Virus record (IMG/VR): IMGVR_UViG_3300004369_000144 | Span: 1-23,917 of that record | DNA from: a virus | DNA: 23,917 nt | Reading direction: 5' to 3' (one strand) | Shown: one piece after another, positions 6,645 to 14,132 of the stretch | Layout of the letters: every line of letters begins with the position of its first letter | How positions within the stretch are numbered: position 1 is the first letter of the stretch | The notes under the pieces: model-generated | Seen by the model: only the letters and a program-made list of their open reading frames with translations | What the model was told of the DNA's origin: nothing | Databases searched by the model: none | Made by a program: the position numbers and the translations under genes

Positions 6645-6830
6645 ATGAACGGACAAGAGCGTAAAAAAGAACGGGACCGCATCAAGCGGTTGACCCGTGG
6701 TATTCCCATAGACAACTTGTCTGTCTACAACCGCGCAGCAACATTCGAAGACCGCCGCACTAATCGTGACCGAAGCAGGTCCGACCAAGAACGAAATGCG
6801 ATTCGCCGCGACCTTGAGGCGGATGAGTAA
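6645..6830 (+). CDS. Small highly basic/charged protein
   Basis: This is a 61-residue protein, mostly Arg, Lys, Asp and Glu, likely helical and perhaps nucleic-acid-binding or disordered. The ATG at 6645 is preferred over 6633 because 6633 lies inside the -10 box TATGAT. With no Shine-Dalgarno site it would be translated leaderless. No family is recognised. Confidence 0.55.
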   Translation: MNGQERKKERDRIKRLTRGIPIDNLSVYNRAATFEDRRTNRDRSRSDQERNAIRRDLEADE

Positions 6831-6900
6831 AAAGTTGTTGGCTTGTTAGAGCTCGTCGAGCCAGCTGGTTTCTTCGTTACAAAAATGTAATAGAACTGGG

Positions 6901-6929
6901 TTGACATCTCCCTGCACCTTTTGTATCAT
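6901..6929 (+). promoter_or_regulatory. Cassette promoter for 6978-7882
   Basis: TTGACA, 17 bp, TATCAT. The spacer has CCTGCA, the reverse-oriented core of the conserved element. AACGACGAAAGGACA follows at 6959-6973. Confidence 0.85.
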
Positions 6930-6977
6930 AGAACTTGCTAGGAACCCCTAGTGACTCAAACGACGAAAGGACACACA

Positions 6978-7193
6978 ATGGCAAAGCCAAGTGTTACGAC
7001 TGTCAAGGAGTGGGAAGTTGTCTACGACAGCGACCTCGTGACAGTCTCGACAGGGACATCAGAGTTCTATCAGGACTACTGGATGCTCAAGGACAAGCAG
7101 ACCAATAAGAAGCGTTACTTCTATGGTGAGACTGCATGGATGGATGCACGCCGCGAGGCGAGCGACCTCGACTTCGGGGCTTGGAGCATCTAA
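6978..7193 (+). CDS. Small hypothetical protein
   Basis: This is a 71-residue protein rich in aromatic residues (EFYQDYWMLKDK, KKRYFYGETAWMDARREA), suggesting a small alpha/beta fold. The start is set by the start-associated element five bases upstream. It is coupled by TAATG to the YubB-like gene, so the two may act together. No family is recognised. Confidence 0.65.
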   Translation: MAKPSVTTVKEWEVVYDSDLVTVSTGTSEFYQDYWMLKDKQTNKKRYFYGETAWMDARREASDLDFGAWSI

Positions 7194-7882
7194 TGCCAAA
7201 CTGGGTATTCACCACAGCAAGCGTTCACGGCGCTGCGGACAAGATTGCTGAGTTCCGTGAGAAGGCTCGACAGCCATACAACACCTACTACGAGGACTGG
7301 CAGACCAAGGAGGTGAAGGAACAGCAACGAGAGGGCGACCTTTTGTTCTGGAACTTCGTCCAGCCCGAGAACAAGCAGGCTTACTTCGGTGACGCACACG
7401 GCACGAAGCCTGAGGGCTACGAGTCGTGGTCATCCGAGGAACGGCTCGCCCACGACCTGAAGTTCTCTGGTCAAGGTTGGTATGACTGGAATGTCACCAA
7501 CTGGGGAACCAAGTGGGAAGCGGATGCCGACCTTGAGCAAGACGAGCCTGAGTTCCTTCAGTATCGGTTTGACACGGCGTGGTCACCTGCCGAGGGAGCC
7601 TTCCGAGCAATGGTCGAACAGCATCCTGACCTTTCGTTCTCGTTCTACTGCGAGGAGGAGCAAGGCTGGGGCGTGGAGTATGACGGCACGGACGGCGAGT
7701 TGACTGTTACCAAACAATGGGACATCCCCGACTCACACACGGCGTGGGCTGACCTTGACCGAGAGGACAGTTGTGTATGTGTTTGGGACGACGACACGGA
7801 GAACTGGTATTCCGACTGCCCGAGGCAAGAGATGACCAAGGAAGAGTTAGACGCAATCGAAGACCTGATTGACGCAATCTGA
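7193..7882 (+). CDS. YubB/Api92-like protein
   Basis: This is a 229-residue acidic protein. It starts MPNWVFTTASVHG, has LLFWNFVQP near residue 50, WYDWNVTNWGTKWEADA near 100-116, and FDTAWSPAEGAFRAMVEQHP near 130-150. This order (MPNW start, W-N-x-x-N-WGTKW, then TAWSPP-like) is the signature of the YubB / DUF1281 ferredoxin-like family found on plasmids and phages. Molecular function is not established for the family. The acidic tail (EELDAIEDLIDAI) is an addition. It is followed by a hairpin at 7896-7922. Confidence 0.65.
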   Translation: MPNWVFTTASVHGAADKIAEFREKARQPYNTYYEDWQTKEVKEQQREGDLLFWNFVQPENKQAYFGDAHGTKPEGYESWSSEERLAHDLKFSGQGWYDWNVTNWGTKWEADADLEQDEPEFLQYRFDTAWSPAEGAFRAMVEQHPDLSFSFYCEEEQGWGVEYDGTDGELTVTKQWDIPDSHTAWADLDREDSCVCVWDDDTENWYSDCPRQEMTKEELDAIEDLIDAI

Positions 7883-7895
7883 CAAACGGCGAGGT

Positions 7896-7922
7896 TGGGG
7901 GCAGGCGAGGAGCTTGCCCCCA
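7896..7922 (+). terminator. Hairpin terminator candidate
   Basis: TGGGGGCA (7896-7903) pairs perfectly with TGCCCCCA (7915-7922) around an 11-base loop. No T-run follows, so termination strength is uncertain. Confidence 0.5.
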
Positions 7923-7995
7923 CTTCGCACGGCGTGGTAAAAAAGACCGAAGCAGCACGGTATGATTGCTGCACACCAACCAAAGGAGAAACGGC

Positions 7996-8289
7996 GTGAC
8001 TGAAGACGCAGGTAAAAACGAAACCGCACCCACCACCGTTACTGTCGAGCGAAGCCTTCACTACTTCGCTTCTGATGGAAACTACGGAAACGCAGATGGA
8101 CTCGTCGTCATGGAGACGACCTTTTGGACTGCGGACGACTGGGACATCATTGACCAGACATCGGATGACGACCGAGGAACTGTTGCTCGACTGTTGACTG
8201 AAAGTTACGAGCCTGATGCGGACCAGGAGTTCATCAAGAATCAGCTCGTTGAGAAATACGGGATTGACTTGTCGCCCTACGGGGGGTAG
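7996..8289 (+). CDS. Acidic hypothetical protein
   Basis: This is a 97-residue acidic protein from GTG 7996, with AAAGGAG nine bases upstream. TATGAT at 7961-7966 is a likely -10 box, with GGTAAAAAA (7936) upstream instead of a TTGACA box. Codons 6-8 are themselves a GGTAAAAAC element (8011). Charge and Asp/Glu density resemble DNA-mimic-type accessory proteins, but that is speculation. The C-terminal segment QLVEKYGIDLSPYGG looks folded. Confidence 0.6.
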   Translation: MTEDAGKNETAPTTVTVERSLHYFASDGNYGNADGLVVMETTFWTADDWDIIDQTSDDDRGTVARLLTESYEPDADQEFIKNQLVEKYGIDLSPYGG

Positions 8290-8300
8290 AGTAAAAATCT

Positions 8301-8365
8301 TCGCCAGGGGTTTTCTTCGTCGTTTTCTCCTGGCGACCAACCTGGGCAAGTTGTAAAACTGCCCA
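8301..8365 (+). terminator. Tandem hairpins after 8289
   Basis: TCGCCAGG (8301-8308) pairs with CCTGGCGA (8329-8336), and TGGGC-AGTT with AACT-GCCCA (8343-8365, one bulged A). GTAAAAATC lies just before the first hairpin. Together they isolate the operon that follows. Confidence 0.6.
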
Positions 8366-8417
8366 TCACCCATTTCTAGGGCTTCGAAAAAAATCTCAAA
8401 AAATCTTGCTCAGGTAG

Positions 8418-8446
8418 TTGACAAGAGTGCATGAAGGTCGTATGAT
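8418..8446 (+). promoter_or_regulatory. Cassette promoter for 8494
   Basis: TTGACA, 17 bp, TATGAT, the canonical -35 with a near-consensus -10. The spacer holds TGCATGAAGGT (one mismatch to the conserved element). AACGACGAAAGGACA follows at 8474-8488. Confidence 0.9.
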
Positions 8447-8493
8447 GTTCTCAATGCCAACCAGGCAGGAAGAAACGACGAAAGGACACCATT

Positions 8494-8949
8494 ATGGGTG
8501 ACAGGGCAGTAGCAGGCTTCAGAGCAAAGTCTGGAGACCCCACCATCTTCATCTACCAGCATTGGGTGCGAGGCACTCAGGAGCAGGTTCTAGCCAACGC
8601 ACTAGAGGCAGCACGCCCTCGCTGGGGCGACGACTCCTATGCGACTCGCATCTGCATCTCGCAGATTGTGCAAGACGATTGGGCAAGCGAAACAGGGTAT
8701 GGCATCTATGTAGGTGGCGACAAGCATGGCGCTGACTACGACCACATCCTGATTGTGGAGTGGGACTCTCGTGAGGTCATCGTTGCAGACAATGATGACT
8801 CAGACCACCAAGTTGCTCGCATCTCGTTTGACGAGTTTCTGTCTGACCCCATCGTGAGCGTGGCGAACGCATCTCTTGACTTCGCTCGTGAGAAGGCAGA
8901 GATGTGGGAGAAGCGTTTCGCTGACATGAAGGCAGGAAACCTCTCCTGA
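8494..8949 (+). CDS. Conserved phage hypothetical protein
   Basis: This is a 151-residue protein. The opening MGDRAVAGF and the blocks FIYQHWVRGTQEQVLANAL, ARPRWGDDSYATRICISQI and ETGYGIYVG match a family I have seen repeatedly in actinophage genomes without assigned function. It has a predicted mixed alpha/beta core and a helical, charged C-terminus (about residues 120-150). It has its own promoter and start-associated element and stands as a single-gene unit before the MoxR operon. Confidence 0.7.
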   Translation: MGDRAVAGFRAKSGDPTIFIYQHWVRGTQEQVLANALEAARPRWGDDSYATRICISQIVQDDWASETGYGIYVGGDKHGADYDHILIVEWDSREVIVADNDDSDHQVARISFDEFLSDPIVSVANASLDFAREKAEMWEKRFADMKAGNLS

Positions 8950-8969
8950 AAAAAAGTTGTGGAGGGGAG

Positions 8970-8998
8970 TTGACTTTCCTGCAACTCTCCTCTACAAT
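8970..8998 (+). promoter_or_regulatory. Cassette promoter for the MoxR operon
   Basis: TTGACT, 17 bp, TACAAT; the spacer starts TTCCTGCA. The promoter sits inside an inverted repeat, GGGGAGTTG (8963-8971) with CAACTCTCC (8982-8990), which may end the upstream transcript. AACGACGAAAGGACA follows at 9018-9032. Confidence 0.85.
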
Positions 8999-9039
8999 GA
9001 AACTGTAAGCAAGTAACAACGACGAAAGGACACCTACAA

Positions 9040-9501
9040 ATGCTGGACGCAACGAAGGATGTGCAGGGAGTTTCTCTGTACGCCGAGTTTCGAAAGCCAG
9101 GTGCGACGATGCAGATTATCGTCACGCCTGATGGTTACAACGAAGAGGGCAAGCAGGTCGCTGGCTCTCTCTATCGCAGAGTCGTGACTCCGAGTGCGCC
9201 GAAGAAACAATGGCGCTCGTCGTCAGTCTCCTCCAATGGGGTGCATGATGTGATTGCAGCCTCTGGACAGATTGAGGACTCTCAGGTTGCAGAGATTGCC
9301 GAACAGCGTCTCTCGTTTGCGACTCAACTCTTTGATGGGATTACTAGTGGAGGTTGGTCAATCACGAACAAGCCTCTTCTCATTGAGACCTCAAAGAAGG
9401 ACTTGACAGATGTTCGTCTGGGCAAGACACCTAACAAGTTGCTCTACCGAGTGAACTTGACCAAAGATGCTGAAGGGTTCCCCAAGGAACTCTTCTCGTA
9501 A
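9040..9501 (+). CDS. Hypothetical protein co-transcribed with MoxR-like ATPase
   Basis: This is a 153-residue soluble protein that I do not recognise. The first 60 residues look beta-rich (GVSLYAEFRKPGATMQIIV) and a basic Ser-rich stretch follows. The start is placed by the start-associated element seven bases upstream. The next gene starts 29 bases after its stop with no promoter between, so the two share a transcript. It is a candidate third component of the MoxR-VWA module. Confidence 0.65.
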   Translation: MLDATKDVQGVSLYAEFRKPGATMQIIVTPDGYNEEGKQVAGSLYRRVVTPSAPKKQWRSSSVSSNGVHDVIAASGQIEDSQVAEIAEQRLSFATQLFDGITSGGWSITNKPLLIETSKKDLTDVRLGKTPNKLLYRVNLTKDAEGFPKELFS

Positions 9502-9530
9502 GTAAAAACACGAAAAACAGGGAGCAAAAA

Positions 9531-10571
9531 ATGACAACAATGAAAGAGCGATACGAAGGTATCCACCCCGACTTTTGGACGACTTTGGAAAAGGTCGTGA
9601 CTCAGGTCGTCAATGAAGAGTCTGCAAAGACTCTCTCTGCAAGCGTGACCTCGCAGGGTCGCTATGTTGCTCGTGCCTCTGGCGCAGAGCGCAAGCCTCG
9701 CAAGTCGAAGGTCGCCATGAGTGCGATAAATGTTGAGATGTTGGAGGGCGAAGAGTCCTACCTGCGTCCCAATGGCACGACCTACTTTGGTCGCAAGTGG
9801 GGAGAGCACTCTGATGTGCCTGCCCTTCGCAAGGCTCGTGAACTCACAGCGAGTGTGTTTGGTGGAGCCTCTGGCTCTCCAATGTTTGCACTTCTCTATG
9901 GCGCACCTGGGTGTGGAAAGACTGCACTCGTTGAGGCTGCGTTTGGCGAAGATGTCTACACGCTGATGGGAACAGGTGACACCGAAGTTGCTGACATGGT
10001 TGGTGGCTATGTTCAGACCCCGAGTGGTGGGTTTGAGTGGATAGATGGTGACCTTGTTCGTGCCGCCGAAGAGGGCAAGGCTTACTTCATTGACGAGATT
10101 GGTCTCATTGACCCCAAGGTTCTCTCTGTGGTCTATGGACTCATGGATGGTCGTCGTGAACTGACCATCACAGCCAACCCCGAGCGTGGAACTATCAAGG
10201 CGCACCCTGAGTTCTATGTGGTCGCCGCGACTAACCCCAACGCACCTGGAGTTCGTCTCTCTGAGGCACTTCTCTCTCGCTTCACTCTTCAGGTTGAGAT
10301 GACGACTGATTGGGCGCTCGCTCGCAAGATGGGCGTGCCGACTCCACTTGTCACAGCGTCTCAGAACCTGAGCAAGAAGCAGAACGCAGGTGAGACTTCA
10401 TGGTCTCCCCAGATGCGTGAGATGCTTGCCTTCCGAGACATCGCTGAAGGTTTCGGGACTGAGTTTGCAATCTCGAACTTGCTCGCAGCATCTCCAGAGA
10501 TTGACAGACCTGTGGTCGCAGATGTCTTGACTCGTGTCTATGGACAGGAGTGCAAGCCAGCCAAAATCTGA
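9531..10571 (+). CDS. MoxR-type AAA+ ATPase
   Basis: This is a 346-residue protein. Walker A GAPGCGKT spans residues 124-131, Walker B FIDEIG 186-191, sensor 1 TNPN 234-237, and the arginine-finger-like LSEALLSRF ends at R250. The region between Walker A and B (DTEVADMVGGYVQTPSG) matches MoxR/CbbQ/NorQ proteins, which remodel a partner containing a VWA domain; such a protein is encoded next. The first 110 residues are an extra N-terminal domain of unknown type. Translation uses GGGAGC upstream of ATG 9531. Phage MoxR-like ATPases are known, but their substrate is not. Confidence 0.85.
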   Translation: MTTMKERYEGIHPDFWTTLEKVVTQVVNEESAKTLSASVTSQGRYVARASGAERKPRKSKVAMSAINVEMLEGEESYLRPNGTTYFGRKWGEHSDVPALRKARELTASVFGGASGSPMFALLYGAPGCGKTALVEAAFGEDVYTLMGTGDTEVADMVGGYVQTPSGGFEWIDGDLVRAAEEGKAYFIDEIGLIDPKVLSVVYGLMDGRRELTITANPERGTIKAHPEFYVVAATNPNAPGVRLSEALLSRFTLQVEMTTDWALARKMGVPTPLVTASQNLSKKQNAGETSWSPQMREMLAFRDIAEGFGTEFAISNLLAASPEIDRPVVADVLTRVYGQECKPAKI

Positions 10572-10604
10572 GTTCTTCCCTGTTCTCAGTTTGGCTCATG
10601 GGAG

Positions 10605-10636
10605 TGGGGGGAGGTCAATAGGTGTCCCTCCCCCCA
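10605..10636 (+). terminator. GC-rich hairpin between MoxR and VWA genes
   Basis: TGGGGGGAGG (10605-10614) pairs perfectly with CCTCCCCCCA (10627-10636), and flanking GGGAG/CTCCC extends it. It separates two genes that would normally form one operon; the VWA gene has its own promoter directly after it. Confidence 0.6.
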
Positions 10637-10647
10637 ACTCTCCCTAG

Positions 10648-10676
10648 TTGACAATCACCTAGAAAGTCTCTATGAT
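10648..10676 (+). promoter_or_regulatory. Promoter for the VWA gene
   Basis: TTGACA, 17 bp, TATGAT. It is the one strong cassette promoter whose spacer lacks TGCAGG or CCTGCA, so it may escape the shared regulator. AACGACGAAAGGAAC follows at 10702. Confidence 0.85.
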
Positions 10677-10721
10677 AGAGACAAGCCCAAGGGACATGGG
10701 TAACGACGAAAGGAACGAACA

Positions 10722-12524
10722 ATGGGACATCTCAAAGACAGCACGACTCGTGCAGAGAACACGCCACCTGAGTGGCTTGGCGTTGGCATGGCGATTGGCG
10801 AGCTCGCTAACACTTGGAGTGAGCGCCACGACCTCGTTGGGTATGTGGGTAAGAACGCAGGACATGGAGCGCCTGCCTGTTACAACCCCACCCTTGCTGA
10901 GATTGAGGTTGACACAGACATCGCTTTCGGAACGATGGTTACGCCGCAAATGGTTGGCGACCTCCGAGAGCGTTCACAGCAGTATGAGTTTCCGAAGGCA
11001 ACAGGTGCAATCATGCACGAAGCCTTCCACGCAAAGTATTCCGAGTGGAGCATCCCTGATGCTCAGAAGGCTCTGAAGCCAAATGAGTTCACAGCACTCA
11101 TGTGGTTGGAAGAGTCTCGCATTGAGGCGCAAGGCATGAAGGCGATGCCAAAGGCTCGTCCCTTCCTGAGAGCGTGCGCCATTGACATCGTAATCAACGA
11201 TGCGAAGGAAAAGTTCGCAGAGCACTCCAACACAATGAGTGCGTCTTTCTTTGTTGCGACTGTTCACTCTCGCATGGACGCAGGCATCTTGGAATACGAA
11301 GATGTCGCAGAGTTGGTTGAGTTGGTCAACGACTATCTGGGTCACGATGTTGTTGAGAAGTTGCGAGCAATCGCTGACGAGTTTCGTGCCTACACGATGC
11401 ACTCGCTTGCCGACCCCATCCTCTATGACCTTGCTCGCAAGTGGGCAGAGATTGTTCAGGAAGTTGCCGAAGAGAAGGGCGACGCTAAGAGCGAGTCTGC
11501 CGAGTCTGGCGAGGCTGGCGAAGGCGCAAGTGGTGCGACTGAAGAGTTCGTCAAGGAGATGATGGAGGCGCTGGAAGAGGCGAAGGCATCTGTCTCCATT
11601 GGAGTCATGGGCGACCTCGCTGACCAAGAGACTCAGGAAGAGTGGGACGAGCAAGTAGAGCAGAAGAAGTCTGAGTCTGATGAAAAGAAGGCGCACGAAG
11701 AGACTGCACAGAAAGTGTTCTCAAAGGGAACTACTGAGTCTGGTGGCAGGAGTTCGTCGTATCTCGTGGAGACTCGCACGCCGAAGCCTGACGAGCGAGT
11801 CGCAGCAGTTCAGATTGCAAAGATGTTGGAGCGTGCGAAGTATCGTGAGCGTGACGCAATCGAAGTCAAGAGCGTGACACCTCCAGGTCGCCTTCGCACT
11901 CGTGCGTTGGTTCAGGGCAAGGCGCTCAAAGAGCGTGGAGTCGTGACTCAGGTGGAGCCTTGGCGCAAGACTGTTCGCAAGCAGACTGACGAGCCGACGC
12001 TGACTGTTGGAGTCATGGTGGACATCTCAGGCTCAATGGGTGGTGCGATGGAGCCAATGGCAATCACAGCGTGGGTCATGTCCGAAGCAGTCAAGCGAGT
12101 GCAGGGCAAGACAGCGATGGTCTACTACGGCAACGATGTCTTTGCGACTCTGAAGCCAAATCAACACCTTGACAATGTTGCGGTCTGGGCAGCGACTGAT
12201 GGAACCGAAAAGTTTCAGAAGGCGTTTCAGGCGCTTGATGGTGGACTCAACTTGCTCAACGGGCGTGGCGCTCGTTTGCTCGTCGTCGTGAGCGATGGTC
12301 AATACACAAGCGAGGAACAGAAGAACGCTCGCAAGTGGATGCACCGATGCAAGCAGGCAGGCGTTGGAGTTCTCTGGCTCCCGTTTGAGGACGGGCGTTG
12401 GGTCAAGCACTACGGCGACAATGTGCAGGTCGTGGCGAACACGACGAAGCCTGCGGATGCGTCAATGGAAATCGGCAAGGCGTGCATGAAGGCGCTAGAG
12501 CAGGCAGGCTCCCGAGTGGCGTGA
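10722..12524 (+). CDS. HExxH + VWA domain protein, MoxR partner
   Basis: This is a 600-residue protein. HEAFH at residues 99-103, followed by WLEESRIE about 25 residues later, has the shape of a zinc-metallopeptidase site (HExxH plus a downstream Glu) as in the N-terminal parts of some VWA proteins. An acidic, Glu/Ala/Gly-rich linker covers about 245-365. A C-terminal VWA domain begins near 430 with MIDAS motif DISGS (434-438) and a VVSDGQYT strand at 522-529. CobT-like and DUF2201-like proteins share this order and pair with MoxR ATPases. It could be a chaperone or protease complex acting on host or phage proteins. It is the largest gene here. Confidence 0.8.
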   Translation: MGHLKDSTTRAENTPPEWLGVGMAIGELANTWSERHDLVGYVGKNAGHGAPACYNPTLAEIEVDTDIAFGTMVTPQMVGDLRERSQQYEFPKATGAIMHEAFHAKYSEWSIPDAQKALKPNEFTALMWLEESRIEAQGMKAMPKARPFLRACAIDIVINDAKEKFAEHSNTMSASFFVATVHSRMDAGILEYEDVAELVELVNDYLGHDVVEKLRAIADEFRAYTMHSLADPILYDLARKWAEIVQEVAEEKGDAKSESAESGEAGEGASGATEEFVKEMMEALEEAKASVSIGVMGDLADQETQEEWDEQVEQKKSESDEKKAHEETAQKVFSKGTTESGGRSSSYLVETRTPKPDERVAAVQIAKMLERAKYRERDAIEVKSVTPPGRLRTRALVQGKALKERGVVTQVEPWRKTVRKQTDEPTLTVGVMVDISGSMGGAMEPMAITAWVMSEAVKRVQGKTAMVYYGNDVFATLKPNQHLDNVAVWAATDGTEKFQKAFQALDGGLNLLNGRGARLLVVVSDGQYTSEEQKNARKWMHRCKQAGVGVLWLPFEDGRWVKHYGDNVQVVANTTKPADASMEIGKACMKALEQAGSRVA

Positions 12525-12537
12525 CCGACAAGACTTC

Positions 12538-12633
12538 CTCGCCTTGGTTTGAGTTAGCGTTCCTTTCTCATGTCCCCCTCCAAGGCGAGGACGGGAGAGG
12601 GGTTCCAATCCCCCCGAGACGAACCCCTCTCCC
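12538..12633 (+). terminator. Two consecutive perfect hairpins after the VWA gene
   Basis: CTCGCCTTGG (12538-12547) pairs with CCAAGGCGAG (12580-12589). GGGAGAGGGGTT (12593-12604) pairs with AACCCCTCTCCC (12622-12633). There is no T-run. This is a probable double terminator or RNA stabiliser, insulating the MoxR-VWA block on its right side. Confidence 0.6.
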
Positions 12634-12680
12634 ACCCCAATCTAAAACGGCAAGTCGAACGGGGGAGGAGGTAGGTAAAA

Positions 12681-13163
12681 ATGCGAAGAGTAAAACCGAT
12701 GACAAACGCAGAGTTGTTCGAGCAGATGTACGGGCTTGATGATTACACGGTTGAGTGGACGGCTGGGTTTCCACTTGCGCTGACGCAGCAGGACGCCGCG
12801 TTCTATTGCAACGGAGGCGGGAGCTCGTTGGTGTGTACGGTAAAAAAGAACGGCTTCCAGGTAGACATCTACTGCGACGGCGAGATGCGGGCACGAGTTC
12901 TTGCTGATGAGAACCGATACGAGACGGTCAGCTCTGGAGACGAGTTCGAGTCATACGGGGTAAAAACGGATGCTGATTTATCGCGGCTGGTCGAAGAGTT
13001 CGGCATGAACCCCTGGTTTGACCTGTATGTGTATGGCGAGCATCTTGATGCGGTCGAACACGAAATCGCAGATGCAATCAACGCCGCGAAGGCTTGGCTT
13101 GACGACTGCTGCGAAAACGCAAATCAGATTGAGAACGGAGTGCTTGACCTTCCTGCAGTTTGA
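12681..13163 (+). CDS. Hypothetical acidic protein
   Basis: This is a 160-residue protein. Its ATG is the last part of a GGTAAAAATG element, with GGGAGGAGG as ribosome-binding site. It carries two more GGTAAAAA copies (12839, 12959), each encoding Val-Lys. MTNAELFEQMYGLDDYTVEWT near the start and CCENA near the end are the only notable features; the fold looks mixed alpha/beta. The next promoter lies across its final codons, which constrains this end. The function is unknown. Confidence 0.65.
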   Translation: MRRVKPMTNAELFEQMYGLDDYTVEWTAGFPLALTQQDAAFYCNGGGSSLVCTVKKNGFQVDIYCDGEMRARVLADENRYETVSSGDEFESYGVKTDADLSRLVEEFGMNPWFDLYVYGEHLDAVEHEIADAINAAKAWLDDCCENANQIENGVLDLPAV

Positions 13164-13172
13164 TGTTATGAT
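13144..13172 (+). promoter_or_regulatory. Cassette promoter inside a gene end
   Basis: TTGACC, 17 bp, TATGAT; the spacer has TTCCTGCAG. The -35 box and operator are read as the last codons of the upstream gene, whose stop is at 13161-13163. AACGACGAAAGGACA follows at 13188-13202. Confidence 0.85.
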
Positions 13173-13206
13173 GATGCGGCAAGGCAAAACGACGAAAGGA
13201 CAGCCG

Positions 13207-13698
13207 ATGCATACAGGACACATCCTCCTCGTTGAGGCGGAGTCACACGAAGAAGCACTCGACAAGGTTCGTAGCACGATTGAGTATGCGGAGAACCCAA
13301 CACCCTCGTGGTCTGATTGGCACGAGATTGGTGGTCGCTGGGAGAACTACTTGGGTAAGTACGGGTATGTCATGTGCTACGACAAGGACGAGCATCTCGC
13401 AGAAGAGAAAATCCACGACATGGTTCAGAGCCGAGTCAGCTCCATGCTTGCCGCGTGGGAACAGGTAAAAAACTTTGACATCGAAGCTGCGATTGCCAGC
13501 TACCTGCCTGACAAGGGCGGCTTTGACATGAACCCCTATTACCTGAAGAAGATTGCGGAGACTCTAAACAACGAGTGGACTCCTGACTCCCATGTCTACG
13601 ACTTGGAGACTTGGACTTCCGACCTGAAGTATTTCCGTGAGCGACTCGCTATCGCACCTGAGATGCAGTACCTCGTTGTCGTGGACTTCCATTTCTGA
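13207..13698 (+). CDS. Conserved phage hypothetical protein
   Basis: This is a 163-residue protein. The opening (HILLVEAESHEEALDKVRS) followed by SWSDWHEIGGRWENYLG and later DMNPYYLKKIAETLNNEW is a recurring layout in actinophage proteins of unknown role; it suggests a ferredoxin-like first half and a helical second half. The start is fixed by the start-associated element. A GGTAAAAA copy at 13464 encodes Val-Lys. It forms the start of an operon with its own promoter and ends before another. Confidence 0.7.
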   Translation: MHTGHILLVEAESHEEALDKVRSTIEYAENPTPSWSDWHEIGGRWENYLGKYGYVMCYDKDEHLAEEKIHDMVQSRVSSMLAAWEQVKNFDIEAAIASYLPDKGGFDMNPYYLKKIAETLNNEWTPDSHVYDLETWTSDLKYFRERLAIAPEMQYLVVVDFHF

Positions 13699-13711
13699 GA
13701 CACGCCGATGC

Positions 13712-13740
13712 TTGACTTGTGTGCAGGAAGGTAGTACGAT
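13712..13740 (+). promoter_or_regulatory. Cassette promoter for 13769-14776
   Basis: TTGACT, 17 bp, TACGAT; the spacer has the full TGCAGGAAGGT. A shortened start-associated sequence (ACGGAAGGACACC) precedes ATG 13769. Confidence 0.88.
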
Positions 13741-13768
13741 GAAACTACCTACTACGGAAGGACACCTA

Positions 13769-13996
13769 ATGACAACAATGCCAGAGATTTGGACTCGCAT
13801 CGAAACCCCTCGCTGCACTTGGTGCGGATACAAGGGCGAGATGGATGTGCCGATGTCGGGACTCGTCGCTCGCAAGAGTGGCGCACTTATCCAAGATGCG
13901 TTTCCCGAGATGGAGCGACCACAGCGTGAGCAAATCATGTCAGGCACTCACCCCGAGTGCTGGACAGAAATGTTTGGGATGGTTGAGCATGGCTAA
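13769..13996 (+). CDS. Small Cys/His hypothetical protein
   Basis: This is a 75-residue protein. CTWC at residues 16-19 and a later His-x3-Cys (HPECW) could bind one zinc ion. It starts the five-gene run 13769-14776 in which every member has a Cys motif or overlaps one. It overlaps the next gene by eight bases. Confidence 0.62.
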   Translation: MTTMPEIWTRIETPRCTWCGYKGEMDVPMSGLVARKSGALIQDAFPEMERPQREQIMSGTHPECWTEMFGMVEHG

Positions 13997-14132
13997 GACA
14001 GTTTGGCTCTACATCAACTGCTGGTTATGCGGTGGGGCGATGAAAGTCGCCTCACACCGATACAACAGTCACGCTTCATGCGAGGCGTGCGTTCCTAATG
14101 GCTGGAGGAGAACCGATGCCGACAATGGCTGA
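13989..14132 (+). CDS. Tiny zinc-ribbon protein
   Basis: This is a 47-residue protein with CWLC at about residues 11-14 and CEAC near 31-34, a minimal four-cysteine ribbon. It overlaps both neighbours, consistent with translational coupling. No family is recognised. Confidence 0.58.
   Translation: MAKTVWLYINCWLCGGAMKVASHRYNSHASCEACVPNGWRRTDADNG

Noticed and set aside
7645-8373. Long minus-strand reading frame (242 codons)
   Set aside because: It is antisense to the YubB-like and 7996 genes, crosses their terminator and promoter, and reads as low-complexity Ser/Val/Arg text.
9444-10205. Long minus-strand reading frame (253 codons)
   Set aside because: It lies wholly opposite the MoxR gene, whose motifs are intact; the frame stays open through codon bias.
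10974-11696. Long minus-strand reading frame (240 codons)
   Set aside because: It is antisense to the VWA-protein gene and Leu-rich by complement of Glu/Lys codons; no ribosome-binding site.
12398-12739. Plus-strand frame across the end of the VWA gene
   Set aside because: It passes through two perfect hairpins and is Arg/Gly-rich out-of-frame text.
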